A program made the translations under genes and the position numbers. The notes beneath the pieces are model-generated. The model saw only the letters and a list, made by a program, of their open reading frames with translations, did no database searches and was not told where the DNA came from. Of a stretch of DNA of 64,000 nt, positions 27,484 to 35,366 are shown piece by piece. Source of the stretch: Arthrobacter sp. KBS0703 (GTDB taxonomy: Bacteria > Actinomycetota > Actinomycetes > Actinomycetales > Micrococcaceae); contig NZ_MVDG02000001.1 of the NCBI RefSeq assembly GCF_002008315.2, forward strand, positions 2,108,001 to 2,172,000, given 5' to 3'. Every line of letters starts with the position of its first letter. The stretch's first letter is position 1.

Positions 27484-28208
27484 ACCGCGGCAACGCCCGC
27501 GGGCCGGGTGACCAGCCAGGCCAGCCATACGCCCAGGATGTACAGCGGCGCACCCATGATGAGCCTCGTGGTTGCCAGCGCCGCCAGGCCGTCGGGGCCC
27601 ATCAGATACAGCGGCACCTGCACCAGCAGGCGCAGGGCAAGTACGCCGACGATGATCCACGTGCCGAGCCGGTAGGCGCGGACCCTGGCAGGGTGCCGGC
27701 GCCAGTCCAGCCCCTCGTTCCGGATAAAGCCGAACAGCAGCCCGGCAATGGGCCACCTGACGGCAATGGAGATCACCATCGCGACGATGTAGGCCGCGTT
27801 GGTGAGGAATCCGGGCAGGTAGAAGTCCTCCGCCTTGCCGGTGCTGTTGGCGAACCACGCGGAGATGGCGACGCCCACGATCCCTGCCAGGGCCTGGGTC
27901 AGGGGGCGGCGCTGCACGAGCCGGACCACGGTAAACACGGCTGCTGCGCCGAGGGCCGCGATGAGCGACGGCGTCAACGCACCGGTCGCGGTGAAAGTAA
28001 TGAGGAAGACCAGCCCGGGCAGGATGCTCTCCGCGATGCCCTGGTAGCCGCCGGCGCTCTTGAGCACGTCGATGCGCCCGTCATCGGTACGGTGCAGGCC
28101 GGCTTTGGACGCATACCCTTCGGCCAGCCCGGCAAAACCGGGAGCTTCCGGCGCCGAGTCCGGCTCCGGCCGTCCAGTACCCCGGTCCGGGTTCTCGGGC
28201 AAAGTCAT
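27450..28208 (-). CDS. DUF3159 integral membrane protein
   Basis: A 252-residue protein, equivalent to Rv2693c. A proline/acid-rich N-terminus (about 50 residues) precedes several membrane helices (ILPGLVFLITFTATGALTPS and VGVAISAWF). A conserved loop, STGKAEDFYLPGFLTNAAY, and RWPIAGLLFGFIRNEGLDWR follow. The function is unknown. ATG 28208 follows CAGGAG and overlaps the OB-fold gene stop by four bases, so the two are co-translated. Confidence 0.88.
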   Translation of the reverse strand: MTLPENPDRGTGRPEPDSAPEAPGFAGLAEGYASKAGLHRTDDGRIDVLKSAGGYQGIAESILPGLVFLITFTATGALTPSLIAALGAAAVFTVVRLVQRRPLTQALAGIVGVAISAWFANSTGKAEDFYLPGFLTNAAYIVAMVISIAVRWPIAGLLFGFIRNEGLDWRRHPARVRAYRLGTWIIVGVLALRLLVQVPLYLMGPDGLAALATTRLIMGAPLYILGVWLAWLVTRPAGVAAVQPSKPSASGD

Positions 28209-28609
28209 TGGTTCTCCTGGTGGGACAGTATTTCGTAGCGGGGGTTGAAGATGGTGGGCAGTCCGTCCCGTACCGTCAGCATGCCTTCGAGCCGCAACTC
28301 CGTTCCGGCATCGATGCCCGGAATGCGGCGGCGCCCCAGCCAGATCACCCGCAGGCGGTTCCGTCGCCCGGACGAAGGACGGTTCCTGCCGGCACCGGCA
28401 GGGGCCTGGGACGATTCCGCGGGGGCGGGTTCGGCGGGCCGGGTCCGGCCCGGACGGTCGTGGTCCGTGACAATCGCGGTGAACGCCGCCACCTGCGTTG
28501 CCGGCGCGTACGTCACGGATTCAATGAAGCCCTCGCAAAGGACGCGCCCCCGCTCCGGCAGTCCGCTGATGTGTACTGCCGCGCCCGGGGGTTGGCTGGT
28601 ATCAACCAA
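28205..28609 (-). CDS. OB-fold nucleic-acid-binding-like protein
   Basis: About 134 residues, equivalent to Rv2694c. Beta-rich stretches (VHISGLPERGRVLCEGFIES, FTAIVTDHD, LRVIWLGRRRIPGID, LRLEGMLTVRDGLPTIFNP) fit an OB fold like that of RecG-type wedge domains. No ATG is available. I chose TTG at 28609 because GGAG lies ten bases before it and it slightly overlaps the DUF3710 stop; this start is uncertain. A serine/proline linker near the middle is poorly conserved. Confidence 0.78.
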   Translation of the reverse strand: MVDTSQPPGAAVHISGLPERGRVLCEGFIESVTYAPATQVAAFTAIVTDHDRPGRTRPAEPAPAESSQAPAGAGRNRPSSGRRNRLRVIWLGRRRIPGIDAGTELRLEGMLTVRDGLPTIFNPRYEILSHQENQ

Positions 28610-29315
28610 TCTGGGTGATCTCCGGACCGCGTTCGGGCTGCTCGAACTCCGGCGCTCCGGGCGGCACCGAGCCCGTGGCATCCTTGGGGAGCCGCAGCTG
28701 CAAGAGGTCACGGGGAGGCATGGGGTTGTCGCCGCGGATCACAACGATTTTACGGAACAGATCCTCCAGGCCGGCTGCCGCACCGCGGTCAATCGCTGCT
28801 TCGCCGCCGAATACCCCGCGGAGGAACCAGCGGGGACCGTCGATGCCGATGAACCGGGCAACGCGGTAGCCCTGGCTGCCGTCGGCAGCTCCGGCCGGCA
28901 GCTTGGCCACCAGCTCCGTGCCGAAGTCACCGGTGACTTCCTCCACCTGGCCGCCCTGGCTGCCCACGGACTGGCCGATCTGTTCGCGGATTTCCTCCCA
29001 GAGGCCTTCCGAGCGCGGCGCAGCGAAGGCCTGCAGCTGCAGGCTCGAGCCGTCCAGGTCCATGGTCACTGCCACGACCCGCTGCGTTGCCTCTTCGACC
29101 TCAAGCCTCAGCTGGAGACCCTCACGCGGTGCAATGAGGAGGGCGCCGAGATCCACGTAGCCGTCGCGGCTGCTGATCTCGGAGACATCGAAGGGGCCGG
29201 TGGCGCTGCGGCCGTCGGCGGCGTCGTCAGCTGAATCGGCCGCGATGTCCGCCTGGACGTCCTCAGGCTCTGCCGCCTCGTGCTTCTTGGCTTTCCTGCC
29301 ACGCCCAAAAACCAT
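28602..29315 (-). CDS. DUF3710 protein
   Basis: A 237-residue protein of unknown function, equivalent to Rv2696c. A basic start (MVFGRGRKAKKHE) and acidic linker precede the DUF3710 core. That core is recognised by GYVDLGALLIAPREGLQLRL, VTMDLDGSSLQLQAFAAPRS, LWEEIREQIGQSV and RFIGIDGPRWFLRGVFGG. ATG 29315 follows GGAGACAACC. It lies between dut and the OB-fold gene, an arrangement kept across actinobacteria. Confidence 0.9.
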   Translation of the reverse strand: MVFGRGRKAKKHEAAEPEDVQADIAADSADDAADGRSATGPFDVSEISSRDGYVDLGALLIAPREGLQLRLEVEEATQRVVAVTMDLDGSSLQLQAFAAPRSEGLWEEIREQIGQSVGSQGGQVEEVTGDFGTELVAKLPAGAADGSQGYRVARFIGIDGPRWFLRGVFGGEAAIDRGAAAGLEDLFRKIVVIRGDNPMPPRDLLQLRLPKDATGSVPPGAPEFEQPERGPEITQIG

Positions 29316-29441
29316 GGGTTGTCTCCTTAGTTGTGATCTTGCCGCGCCAGCCCCGCAGGCGCCGCGTCATGTCTTGCTGACCGCCGGCGGCGTCGCGGGA
29401 GGCTTCGCCCTCGCGGAACGCTCGGGGTGTCCGGTGTGAAG

Positions 29442-29987
29442 CTAGGCGTCCGGAACGTTGAAGCCGCCCGTGGAGCCGAAGCCTCCGGCACCGCGGACGG
29501 AGTCGTTCAACTCCCCCACGGCGACGAACTGCGCATGCTCCACGCGCTGGATGACCATCTGTGCAATTCTATCGCCGCGGCGCAGTTCTATTGCCTGGTC
29601 ACGGTCGGTGTTTAGCAGCGTCACGGCGATTTCGCCGCGGTACCCCGCATCGACGGTGCCCGGCGCGTTAACCACCGTCAGCCCGTGTTTCGTGGCGAGG
29701 CCCGAGCGCGGGTGGATGAGGGCCACAAAGCCGTGCGGAAGGGCGATGGAGACGCCGGTCGGCACCAGCCGCCGCTCGCCTGGCTGCAGCACAACATCCT
29801 CGCGGGCCCGCAAATCGGCTCCGGCGTCGCCGGGGTGGGCGTAGGACGGTGCTTCCAGGCCGGCGTCGAGCATTTTCAATTGAACCTGCACAGTTGGCGA
29901 CCCGAACCCTGCGGGAAAGGGCTCTGCCGGGCCGGCGGGTGCCGCTGCATGCGGCGGAGGCGTAATAGGCGTTGTTTCGTCAGTCAC
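29442..29987 (-). CDS. dut: dUTP diphosphatase
   Basis: A 181-residue dUTPase that removes dUTP and supplies dUMP. All five trimeric dUTPase motifs are present: AHPGDAGADLRAREDV, HPRSGLATKHG, VNAPGTVDAGYRGEIAV, RGDRIAQMVIQ and the C-terminal P-loop-like GAGGFGSTG. It starts at GTG 29987. It has an N-terminal proline-rich extension of about 30 residues. Confidence 0.96.
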   Translation of the reverse strand: MTDETTPITPPPHAAAPAGPAEPFPAGFGSPTVQVQLKMLDAGLEAPSYAHPGDAGADLRAREDVVLQPGERRLVPTGVSIALPHGFVALIHPRSGLATKHGLTVVNAPGTVDAGYRGEIAVTLLNTDRDQAIELRRGDRIAQMVIQRVEHAQFVAVGELNDSVRGAGGFGSTGGFNVPDA

Positions 29988-30095
29988 AGTCCCTCACTCT
30001 ATCGCCCGCGCGGTGCATACTCCTACCGGCCGCGGGGGCGTCGGCGCCGTACCGCGCGGGATGAAAAGACTCGGCAAAGGTGGAAAGCTGGGTGC

Positions 30096-30584
30096 ATGCC
30101 CGATTCAAGCGCAGCCATGCCTGCCCACCACCAGTCCTCCCCCGATGAGACCGTTCTTTTCAGCGAAAAGCTGTGGCCCGGCGTCTGGATCTGGGTGGTC
30201 GCGGCGGGCATCGCCGGCGCCGGCATCCTGGTCTTTGCCCCCATCAGCATGGCGGCCGGGATCACGGCTGCCTGCGTGCTGTTTGCCATCGAGGCGGTCC
30301 TGCTGATTGTGTCCACCCCTGCCGTGACCGTGACGGCAGGGCGGCTCCAGGTGGGCCGGGCCAGCATTGAGCGCAGCCTCACGGGACAGGCGTCCGCCTA
30401 CCGCGGCAGCGAGGCGACGGCGGAACGCGGCACGCGCCTGAACGGCCTGGCATACCTTTGCATCCGCGGCTGGATCGATCCCGTGGTGCGGATCGAGATC
30501 ACCGACCCCTCGGACTCCACTCCCTACTGGCTGACTTCCACGCGCCGCCCGGACGAACTCGTGGCCGCGCTGACGGGAAAATAG
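30096..30584 (+). CDS. DUF3093 membrane protein
   Basis: A 162-residue protein, equivalent to Rv2698, with two membrane helices (WIWVVAAGIAGAGILVFAPI and the following AAGITAACVLFAIEAVLLIV) and a C-terminal soluble part. The conserved end is RIEITDPSDSTPYWLTSTRR. Unknown function; its position opposite dut is conserved. ATG 30096 is preferred; ATG 30117 is an alternative. Confidence 0.88.
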   Translation: MPDSSAAMPAHHQSSPDETVLFSEKLWPGVWIWVVAAGIAGAGILVFAPISMAAGITAACVLFAIEAVLLIVSTPAVTVTAGRLQVGRASIERSLTGQASAYRGSEATAERGTRLNGLAYLCIRGWIDPVVRIEITDPSDSTPYWLTSTRRPDELVAALTGK

Positions 30585-30628
30585 GCAGACGGAAAAAATA
30601 GGCAGGTCGGCAGCCTGGCCGGTGGGGC

Positions 30629-30928
30629 CTAGCCTTCGCAGTCCTTGCAGTACAGGTGGCCGTCCTTTTCGCGGGCGATCTGCGAGCGGTGCCGGACCAG
30701 GAAGCATGAGGAACAGGTGAACTCGTCAGCCTGGGCGGGCATGACGCGGACCAGCAGCTCTTCACCGGACAGGTCCGCCCCGGGCAGCTCGTATCCTTCC
30801 GCGAGATCGGCTTCATCCTCTTCGACGACTGCCGTCGGTTTGTCGGCGCGGCGGGTTTTCAGCTCCTCGATCGAGTCCTCGTTGAGGTCCTCTTCGGATT
30901 TCCTCGGCGCATCATAGTCTGTCGCCAT
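30629..30928 (-). CDS. DUF4193 zinc-ribbon-like protein
   Basis: A 99-residue protein, equivalent to Rv2699c. The N-terminus is very acidic (MATDYDAPRKSEEDLNED). The C-terminus has two CxxC pairs (FTCSSCFLVRHRSQ and LYCKDCEG) suited to a zinc ribbon. Found throughout actinobacteria near sigA and dut. A nucleic-acid or protein-binding role is inferred only from the ribbon. Confidence 0.92.
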   Translation of the reverse strand: MATDYDAPRKSEEDLNEDSIEELKTRRADKPTAVVEEDEADLAEGYELPGADLSGEELLVRVMPAQADEFTCSSCFLVRHRSQIAREKDGHLYCKDCEG

Positions 30929-30997
30929 GGTCTGCTGTTCACGCTCCGTCGACTCGCTTGATTAATTCACCGTACACAACACCGAACACGTGCGATT

Positions 30998-31017
30998 TGT
31001 GCCCGATCACGGGCACA
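30998..31017. promoter_or_regulatory. Perfect 8-bp inverted repeat upstream of sepH, operator or hairpin
   Basis: TGTGCCCG and CGGGCACA flank ATCA and are followed by TTTTT at 31018-31022. It could be a terminator-like hairpin or a regulator site in the 260-bp divergent region between DUF4193 and sepH. Confidence 0.45.
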
Positions 31018-31188
31018 TTTTTCCCTAAGCCGCAAGGAAAAGCCAGAGTCCAGCCGAAGACTGGCGATGCCTTGGCCCCACGGCACCGAAAGTCCCGGAA
31101 TATCGCGGCGCGCCCTCCGTCCTAACAGGAAATGACCGCCTTGGGTGGCAGAGTTTCGATTGATAGTAATGCCAGGGTGGAGGATTGT

Positions 31189-32595
31189 ATGCAGGATCTA
31201 CGGCTTGTAGGCGTCCACGACGACGGGGAGCATCTCCTGTTAAGCGGCACCGGCGGCGAAATGTTCCAGTTGCCGATCAACGAAGCATTACGGATGGCGG
31301 CCAGCCGGCCCTCGGTGAGGACATCGGCGGCCAGTGTTGTGGCCATGTCCCCCCGCGACATCCAGGCCAGGATCCGCAGCGGCTCCACGGCTGCGGAGGT
31401 GGCGGCGGCTTCCGGCATGCCGCTCGAAAAAGTTGAACGTTACGAAGGCCCGGTCCTGGCCGAGCGCGAATACGTCGCCCAGCAGGCCCGCAAGGTGGAA
31501 GTCGCTTCGCCGGCCCCCGGCCACGACATCTACCGGTCGGCGTTCGGTGACAACCCCGCCACACTGGCCGACATGGTGGCCCACCGGCTCACCGCGCACG
31601 GCATTGATTCGTCCTCGCTTGAGTGGGACTCCTGGCGGCGTCCCGACGGCACCTGGACTGTAGTGGCCCGGTTTGAGGTCGCGCCGGGCGGTCATGCCAG
31701 CATCGGCGAAGAACCCCCGGCCATGTGGACGTTCAATCCCTCGCGCAAGTCCCTGCAGAACGCCAACCGTTGGGCGCAGCAGCTCAGCGAGCTGGAGCCC
31801 CTGGACGGGCCGGTGCCCGCCCGCCGGCTCTCCGCCGTCTCAGACCGGCCCTTTGATTTCGAAACCGATGCCGAGGCCGCAGCCCGCACCGGAGCAGAGC
31901 AGCAGAAGGACCCTGACGGGCTCCTGGACATGCTGCGCTCCCGGCGGGGCCAGCGGATCGGTGTTGACGAAGATGGCGATGACGCCCTCGCCCTGCTGCT
32001 GACCAACGGCGTCCCCGCGGCCCACCCGAGGCCTTCCGAAGTTCCTGCCGCCGTCGACACCGACCCGGAGCCGGAAGAGCAGGAACAGGGCCCGGCCGAA
32101 GGGGATCTGTCCGATTCCCCGGCCGCCCAGTTTGGCCAGCCGGGCCGCAGGCGCGATGGCCGGCCCTCGATGCTCTCCCGCCTCAGCCTTGCACCCCAGC
32201 ACCAGGATTCCGACGACGATTCCCTGAAGCTGCACGACGGCGTCAGCACGGACACGCGGGAAATCACCATTGTGCCGTCCCGGCTGCGCCCAGTCAGCAC
32301 TGCGGGTAAGGACACCGCCGCGGTTTCCGCGGCGGGTTCGGCAGCCGACGACGCTGCGGCGGACCAGCCTGCCGAGGCCCCGCAAAGGCCGGCGGCCGGC
32401 AACGTCGGGTTGGACGAATTGCTGGGCCGCGGTACTCCGCGCCGCCGGCTGGAAGCCAACCGGACACAGCCGGGCCAGGGAACCACGCCCCGCCCCGACC
32501 AAGAACGCGATGAACCCGAACGCCAGCCATCGAGGCCGAAGCGCTCCAGCGTTCCCAGCTGGGATGAAATCGTCTTCGGCACCCGGGGCGACTAA
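31189..32595 (+). CDS. sepH: Cell-division regulator SepH
   Basis: A 468-residue protein. The first about 170 residues form the DUF3071 domain (MQDLRLVGVHDDGEHLLLSG, a helix-turn-helix-like ARIRSGSTAAEVAAASGMPL, and WDSWRRPDGTWTVVARFEV). A long disordered, Pro/Asp/Arg-rich tail follows. In Streptomyces and mycobacteria SepH binds FtsZ and promotes Z-ring assembly at the septum. ATG 31189 follows GGGTGGAGG; the in-frame opening at 31132 lacks a site. It converges with tdk, overlapping by four bases. Confidence 0.92.
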   Translation: MQDLRLVGVHDDGEHLLLSGTGGEMFQLPINEALRMAASRPSVRTSAASVVAMSPRDIQARIRSGSTAAEVAAASGMPLEKVERYEGPVLAEREYVAQQARKVEVASPAPGHDIYRSAFGDNPATLADMVAHRLTAHGIDSSSLEWDSWRRPDGTWTVVARFEVAPGGHASIGEEPPAMWTFNPSRKSLQNANRWAQQLSELEPLDGPVPARRLSAVSDRPFDFETDAEAAARTGAEQQKDPDGLLDMLRSRRGQRIGVDEDGDDALALLLTNGVPAAHPRPSEVPAAVDTDPEPEEQEQGPAEGDLSDSPAAQFGQPGRRRDGRPSMLSRLSLAPQHQDSDDDSLKLHDGVSTDTREITIVPSRLRPVSTAGKDTAAVSAAGSAADDAAADQPAEAPQRPAAGNVGLDELLGRGTPRRRLEANRTQPGQGTTPRPDQERDEPERQPSRPKRSSVPSWDEIVFGTRGD

Positions 32596-33308
32596 GCGGT
32601 CCTGTCGCCGGTCCCGTGCCAGAGGCATGCATCAACCTCGAACGGCAGCAACTGGTCCTGCTGGGCCATGATGTTGGCTCCGTGGGCGGTGACGCGGCGC
32701 ATGAAATGGCGCCGGCACAGTGTCTCGTAGCCGACTGCCGGCATGTGGCCGGTCTCCGCGGACACCGCATCGCCTGCCATGTCGACGTCGCCCACCACCA
32801 CCTGCGCACCTTCCATCACCATGACGCCGTCCACTGTCCTGGCGTTGTGCGTGGCGCGGCGCCCGCACCAGCACAGGGCTTCCACTTGGAGGACCTGGAC
32901 GCGGTCCGCAAGTTCAATCAGCCGCTGCGATCCGGGGAAGAGCCGCGTGCGGAAATCTGCGGTGATCCCGAAAGCAAAGACGTCGACGTCGATCTCGTCC
33001 ACCACCCGGGCAAGCTGCTCCACCTGGGCCGGCGAATAGAACTGGGCTTCGTCGCAGATGAGGTAGTCAACGCGGATCCCCCGGGTGCGGCGGAGCACCA
33101 CTTCGTCCCAGAAATCGGTGGTGTCCACGACCTCGACGGCGTCCGTCTCCAGCCCGAGGCGGCTGGAGATACGGGACCCGCCGGCGCGGTCGTTGCGGCT
33201 GAACCGCACTCCGCCGCGTCCGCGGGCGCGGTGGTTGTAGTCCATCTGGAGCGCCAGTGTCGATTTTCCGCAGTCCATGGTGCCCGAGAAAAAGACGAGC
33301 TCAGCCAC
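32592..33308 (-). CDS. tdk: Thymidine kinase (type II)
   Basis: A 238-residue kinase for thymidine salvage. Its P-loop is FSGTMDCGKST (residues 7-17), the catalytic acidic motif is YLICDEAQFY, and zinc-lasso cysteines lie in EALCWCGRRATHNAR and YETLCRRHF. It starts at GTG 33308, overlapping the upstream hydrolase stop by eight bases. It sits near no other nucleotide gene except the hydrolase. Confidence 0.95.
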   Translation of the reverse strand: MAELVFFSGTMDCGKSTLALQMDYNHRARGRGGVRFSRNDRAGGSRISSRLGLETDAVEVVDTTDFWDEVVLRRTRGIRVDYLICDEAQFYSPAQVEQLARVVDEIDVDVFAFGITADFRTRLFPGSQRLIELADRVQVLQVEALCWCGRRATHNARTVDGVMVMEGAQVVVGDVDMAGDAVSAETGHMPAVGYETLCRRHFMRRVTAHGANIMAQQDQLLPFEVDACLWHGTGDRTA

Positions 33309-34578
33309 GGGCTCCCCTCCGGCCGGCGGGCTTCCCTGCCGCCTTGAAGCAAAGCAGCGGAACTTCCCGTTCCGCCTTGGTCAGGGAGCCGTGCTGACCC
33401 ACCACCTCCAGGGCGGTCGCCCGCACGCGGCGGGTGTCGTACAACGCCAGGGCATCGCGGGCGGCGATCATCACATCCCCCACGCGCCCGGCAACTTCCG
33501 GCCGGACCGGGCCGAAGAGTCCGGCAGCCAGGGCTTCTTCCCGGGTAAAGGCCCAGATCCTGTCGCCGAACCGGCCGCGCCAGGCGTCCAGCAGCCGCTG
33601 CCGGGCGTTCCCGTCGGCACCGTCTTCCAGGTACAAGTGGACCATCCGCGGCTCGCCGGCCGTGTGCCGGACCCCGGCGACCAGCGCAGGCTCGGCGGAA
33701 TAGTCGATGCGCTGGGCCTCGGCGACGTCAAGCATTCCGTGATCGGCTGTGACCAGGACTGTGGTCCCGGTAGGGAGGGTGGCGTCCAGGCGTTTGACGG
33801 TGGCGTCCAGCTCTTCAAACTGATGCTCCCACTGCGGCGATTGGGAGCCGTAGCGGTGGCCGGCCTTGTCGAGGTCGTTCAGGTAGAAGTACATGAGGCT
33901 CGCGTCCGCCCCGGCCATCGCCTCGGCGGCGGCAGCGGTCCGGGCGTGCGAGGTGGTAGCAGAGATGAACCTGCCGCCGCGGAGCGCCGCGAGGGTCATG
34001 GGCGAGCTGCCGAACTGCGGAAGGCTGACGGTGGCGACGTCAACGTGCTCCGCCGCGCGCTCGAAGACCGTGGGGAAGGGCTGCCATTTCAGCGGGTCGA
34101 CGCCGGCATCCCAGTTGCCCAGCATGTTGACCACCTTGTCCTGGGCCGGGTCCAGGACGTCGTATCCCACCAGTCCGTGCTGGCCGGGAGCGAGCCCCGT
34201 GCCCAGGCTGGCCAGGGAAGCCGCCGTGGTGGAGGGGAACGCGGAATCCAGCCACACGGGGACTGCGCCCTGCCCCTGCTGCATGATTCCGCGGAGGAAG
34301 GGGGTATGGGCGGACTTCTGCTTGAGCAGGCTGCGGCCCAGCCCGTCTGCGAGGACCACACAGATGCGCTTGGCCGGCGGCAGGCCCAGCGCGTTCTCGA
34401 ACCCGTCCACACCCAGGCTGGCCGCCGCGCTGCTCAGTACTTCAGCGACCGAGCGGCGCCCGTAGGCCGGGGCGGCGGGCAGTTCAGCCGCTGCCGGTTG
34501 CGACTGCACGGCCGCGGATAGCTGCGGGGAAAGTGTTGACCGGGTGGCGGAGGAGGGCGTTTCGTGTTCCGGCCCCAT
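33301..34578 (-). CDS. Alkaline-phosphatase-superfamily phosphodiesterase / nucleotide pyrophosphatase
   Basis: A 425-residue hydrolase. ICVVLADGLGRSLL supplies the first metal aspartate, AFPSTTAASLASLGTG holds the threonine nucleophile, and TADHGMLDV and the C-terminal APRxTRREEAL-like region complete the bimetal site. No signal peptide is clear, so it is probably cytosolic. It starts one base after the DUF5998 stop and overlaps tdk. Substrate unknown; nucleotide or phosphodiester cleavage is inferred from the family. Confidence 0.88.
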   Translation of the reverse strand: MGPEHETPSSATRSTLSPQLSAAVQSQPAAAELPAAPAYGRRSVAEVLSSAAASLGVDGFENALGLPPAKRICVVLADGLGRSLLKQKSAHTPFLRGIMQQGQGAVPVWLDSAFPSTTAASLASLGTGLAPGQHGLVGYDVLDPAQDKVVNMLGNWDAGVDPLKWQPFPTVFERAAEHVDVATVSLPQFGSSPMTLAALRGGRFISATTSHARTAAAAEAMAGADASLMYFYLNDLDKAGHRYGSQSPQWEHQFEELDATVKRLDATLPTGTTVLVTADHGMLDVAEAQRIDYSAEPALVAGVRHTAGEPRMVHLYLEDGADGNARQRLLDAWRGRFGDRIWAFTREEALAAGLFGPVRPEVAGRVGDVMIAARDALALYDTRRVRATALEVVGQHGSLTKAEREVPLLCFKAAGKPAGRRGARG

Positions 34579-34579
34579 C

Positions 34580-35323
34580 TCAGCGCTGGTGCCCGCGGCT
34601 CAGGCGGTTCGAGAACACGCCCATGCGGGGACGCGGCTGGGGTACGGGCAGCCCGTGCGGAACAGGGGCGGCGGACGCGGTGTTGACGGCCCGGAGGGCA
34701 CGGGCAAACAGCTTGGCGTCCTGGACCGCCTGCAGTCCGTCCGCCTCGGCGCTGATGCGCAGGACGATGTCCTCCTGGGCGATGGTTCCGCTGTACCCGT
34801 GGTCGGCCTCGCACTGCGGATCGCCGCAGCTTGCCGGGCCCATGTCGAGCCGCTGCCCGCCGGACCAGGCAATGGAAAGGGTCACTTCGCGGACCGGATC
34901 CGACGGCTTGTAGTTCTGCGGCTGCGAGTACATGTAGCTCAGCACCACCGAACGGATCTGGGTCACGGGCACGGACTCCGTGGAAATCTGCGCGACGATC
35001 TGTTCGCCCGCCTCATCCAGCTGCTGGTCGTCAACGTGGGTGATCACCAGCATGTCGTCGGTGAGTACCAGCACGGTGATGTGCCGCCGCACCTCGGCGC
35101 GGTCAAAATGCGTCTCCAGGTGGACGAGGTGGGCCACGCAGTCGCGGCCGTCCAAGGCGTCATCGACGACGTCGGCCACCAGCCGGGGGTAGAAGCCGGC
35201 CTGCTGGAGCGCGCCTTCAAGGCTCTGGCCCTGGGCGCTGTGGTTGTGTGAGCCGTGGTGGAAAACCTGCTGCGGGCTGTGGTCGGGCGCTTGAGGCTTC
35301 GAGGTGGGAGGCTGGGAGCTCAT
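34580..35323 (-). CDS. DUF5998 protein
   Basis: A 247-residue actinobacterial protein of unknown function. After a disordered start, the family core shows LEGALQQAGFYPRLVADVVD, HLVHLETHFDRAEVRRHITV, LVLTDDMLVITHVDD and CGDPQCEADHGYSG. ATG 35323 follows a GGGAGG-type site (GAGCTCATTT on the plus strand), which favours it over the upstream opening. It heads the three-gene run with the phosphodiesterase and tdk. Confidence 0.85.
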   Translation of the reverse strand: MSSQPPTSKPQAPDHSPQQVFHHGSHNHSAQGQSLEGALQQAGFYPRLVADVVDDALDGRDCVAHLVHLETHFDRAEVRRHITVLVLTDDMLVITHVDDQQLDEAGEQIVAQISTESVPVTQIRSVVLSYMYSQPQNYKPSDPVREVTLSIAWSGGQRLDMGPASCGDPQCEADHGYSGTIAQEDIVLRISAEADGLQAVQDAKLFARALRAVNTASAAPVPHGLPVPQPRPRMGVFSNRLSRGHQR

Positions 35324-35366
35324 TTCCCCATTTTCACAGATCGGCTTGGCACATGCTAACCCGGCG

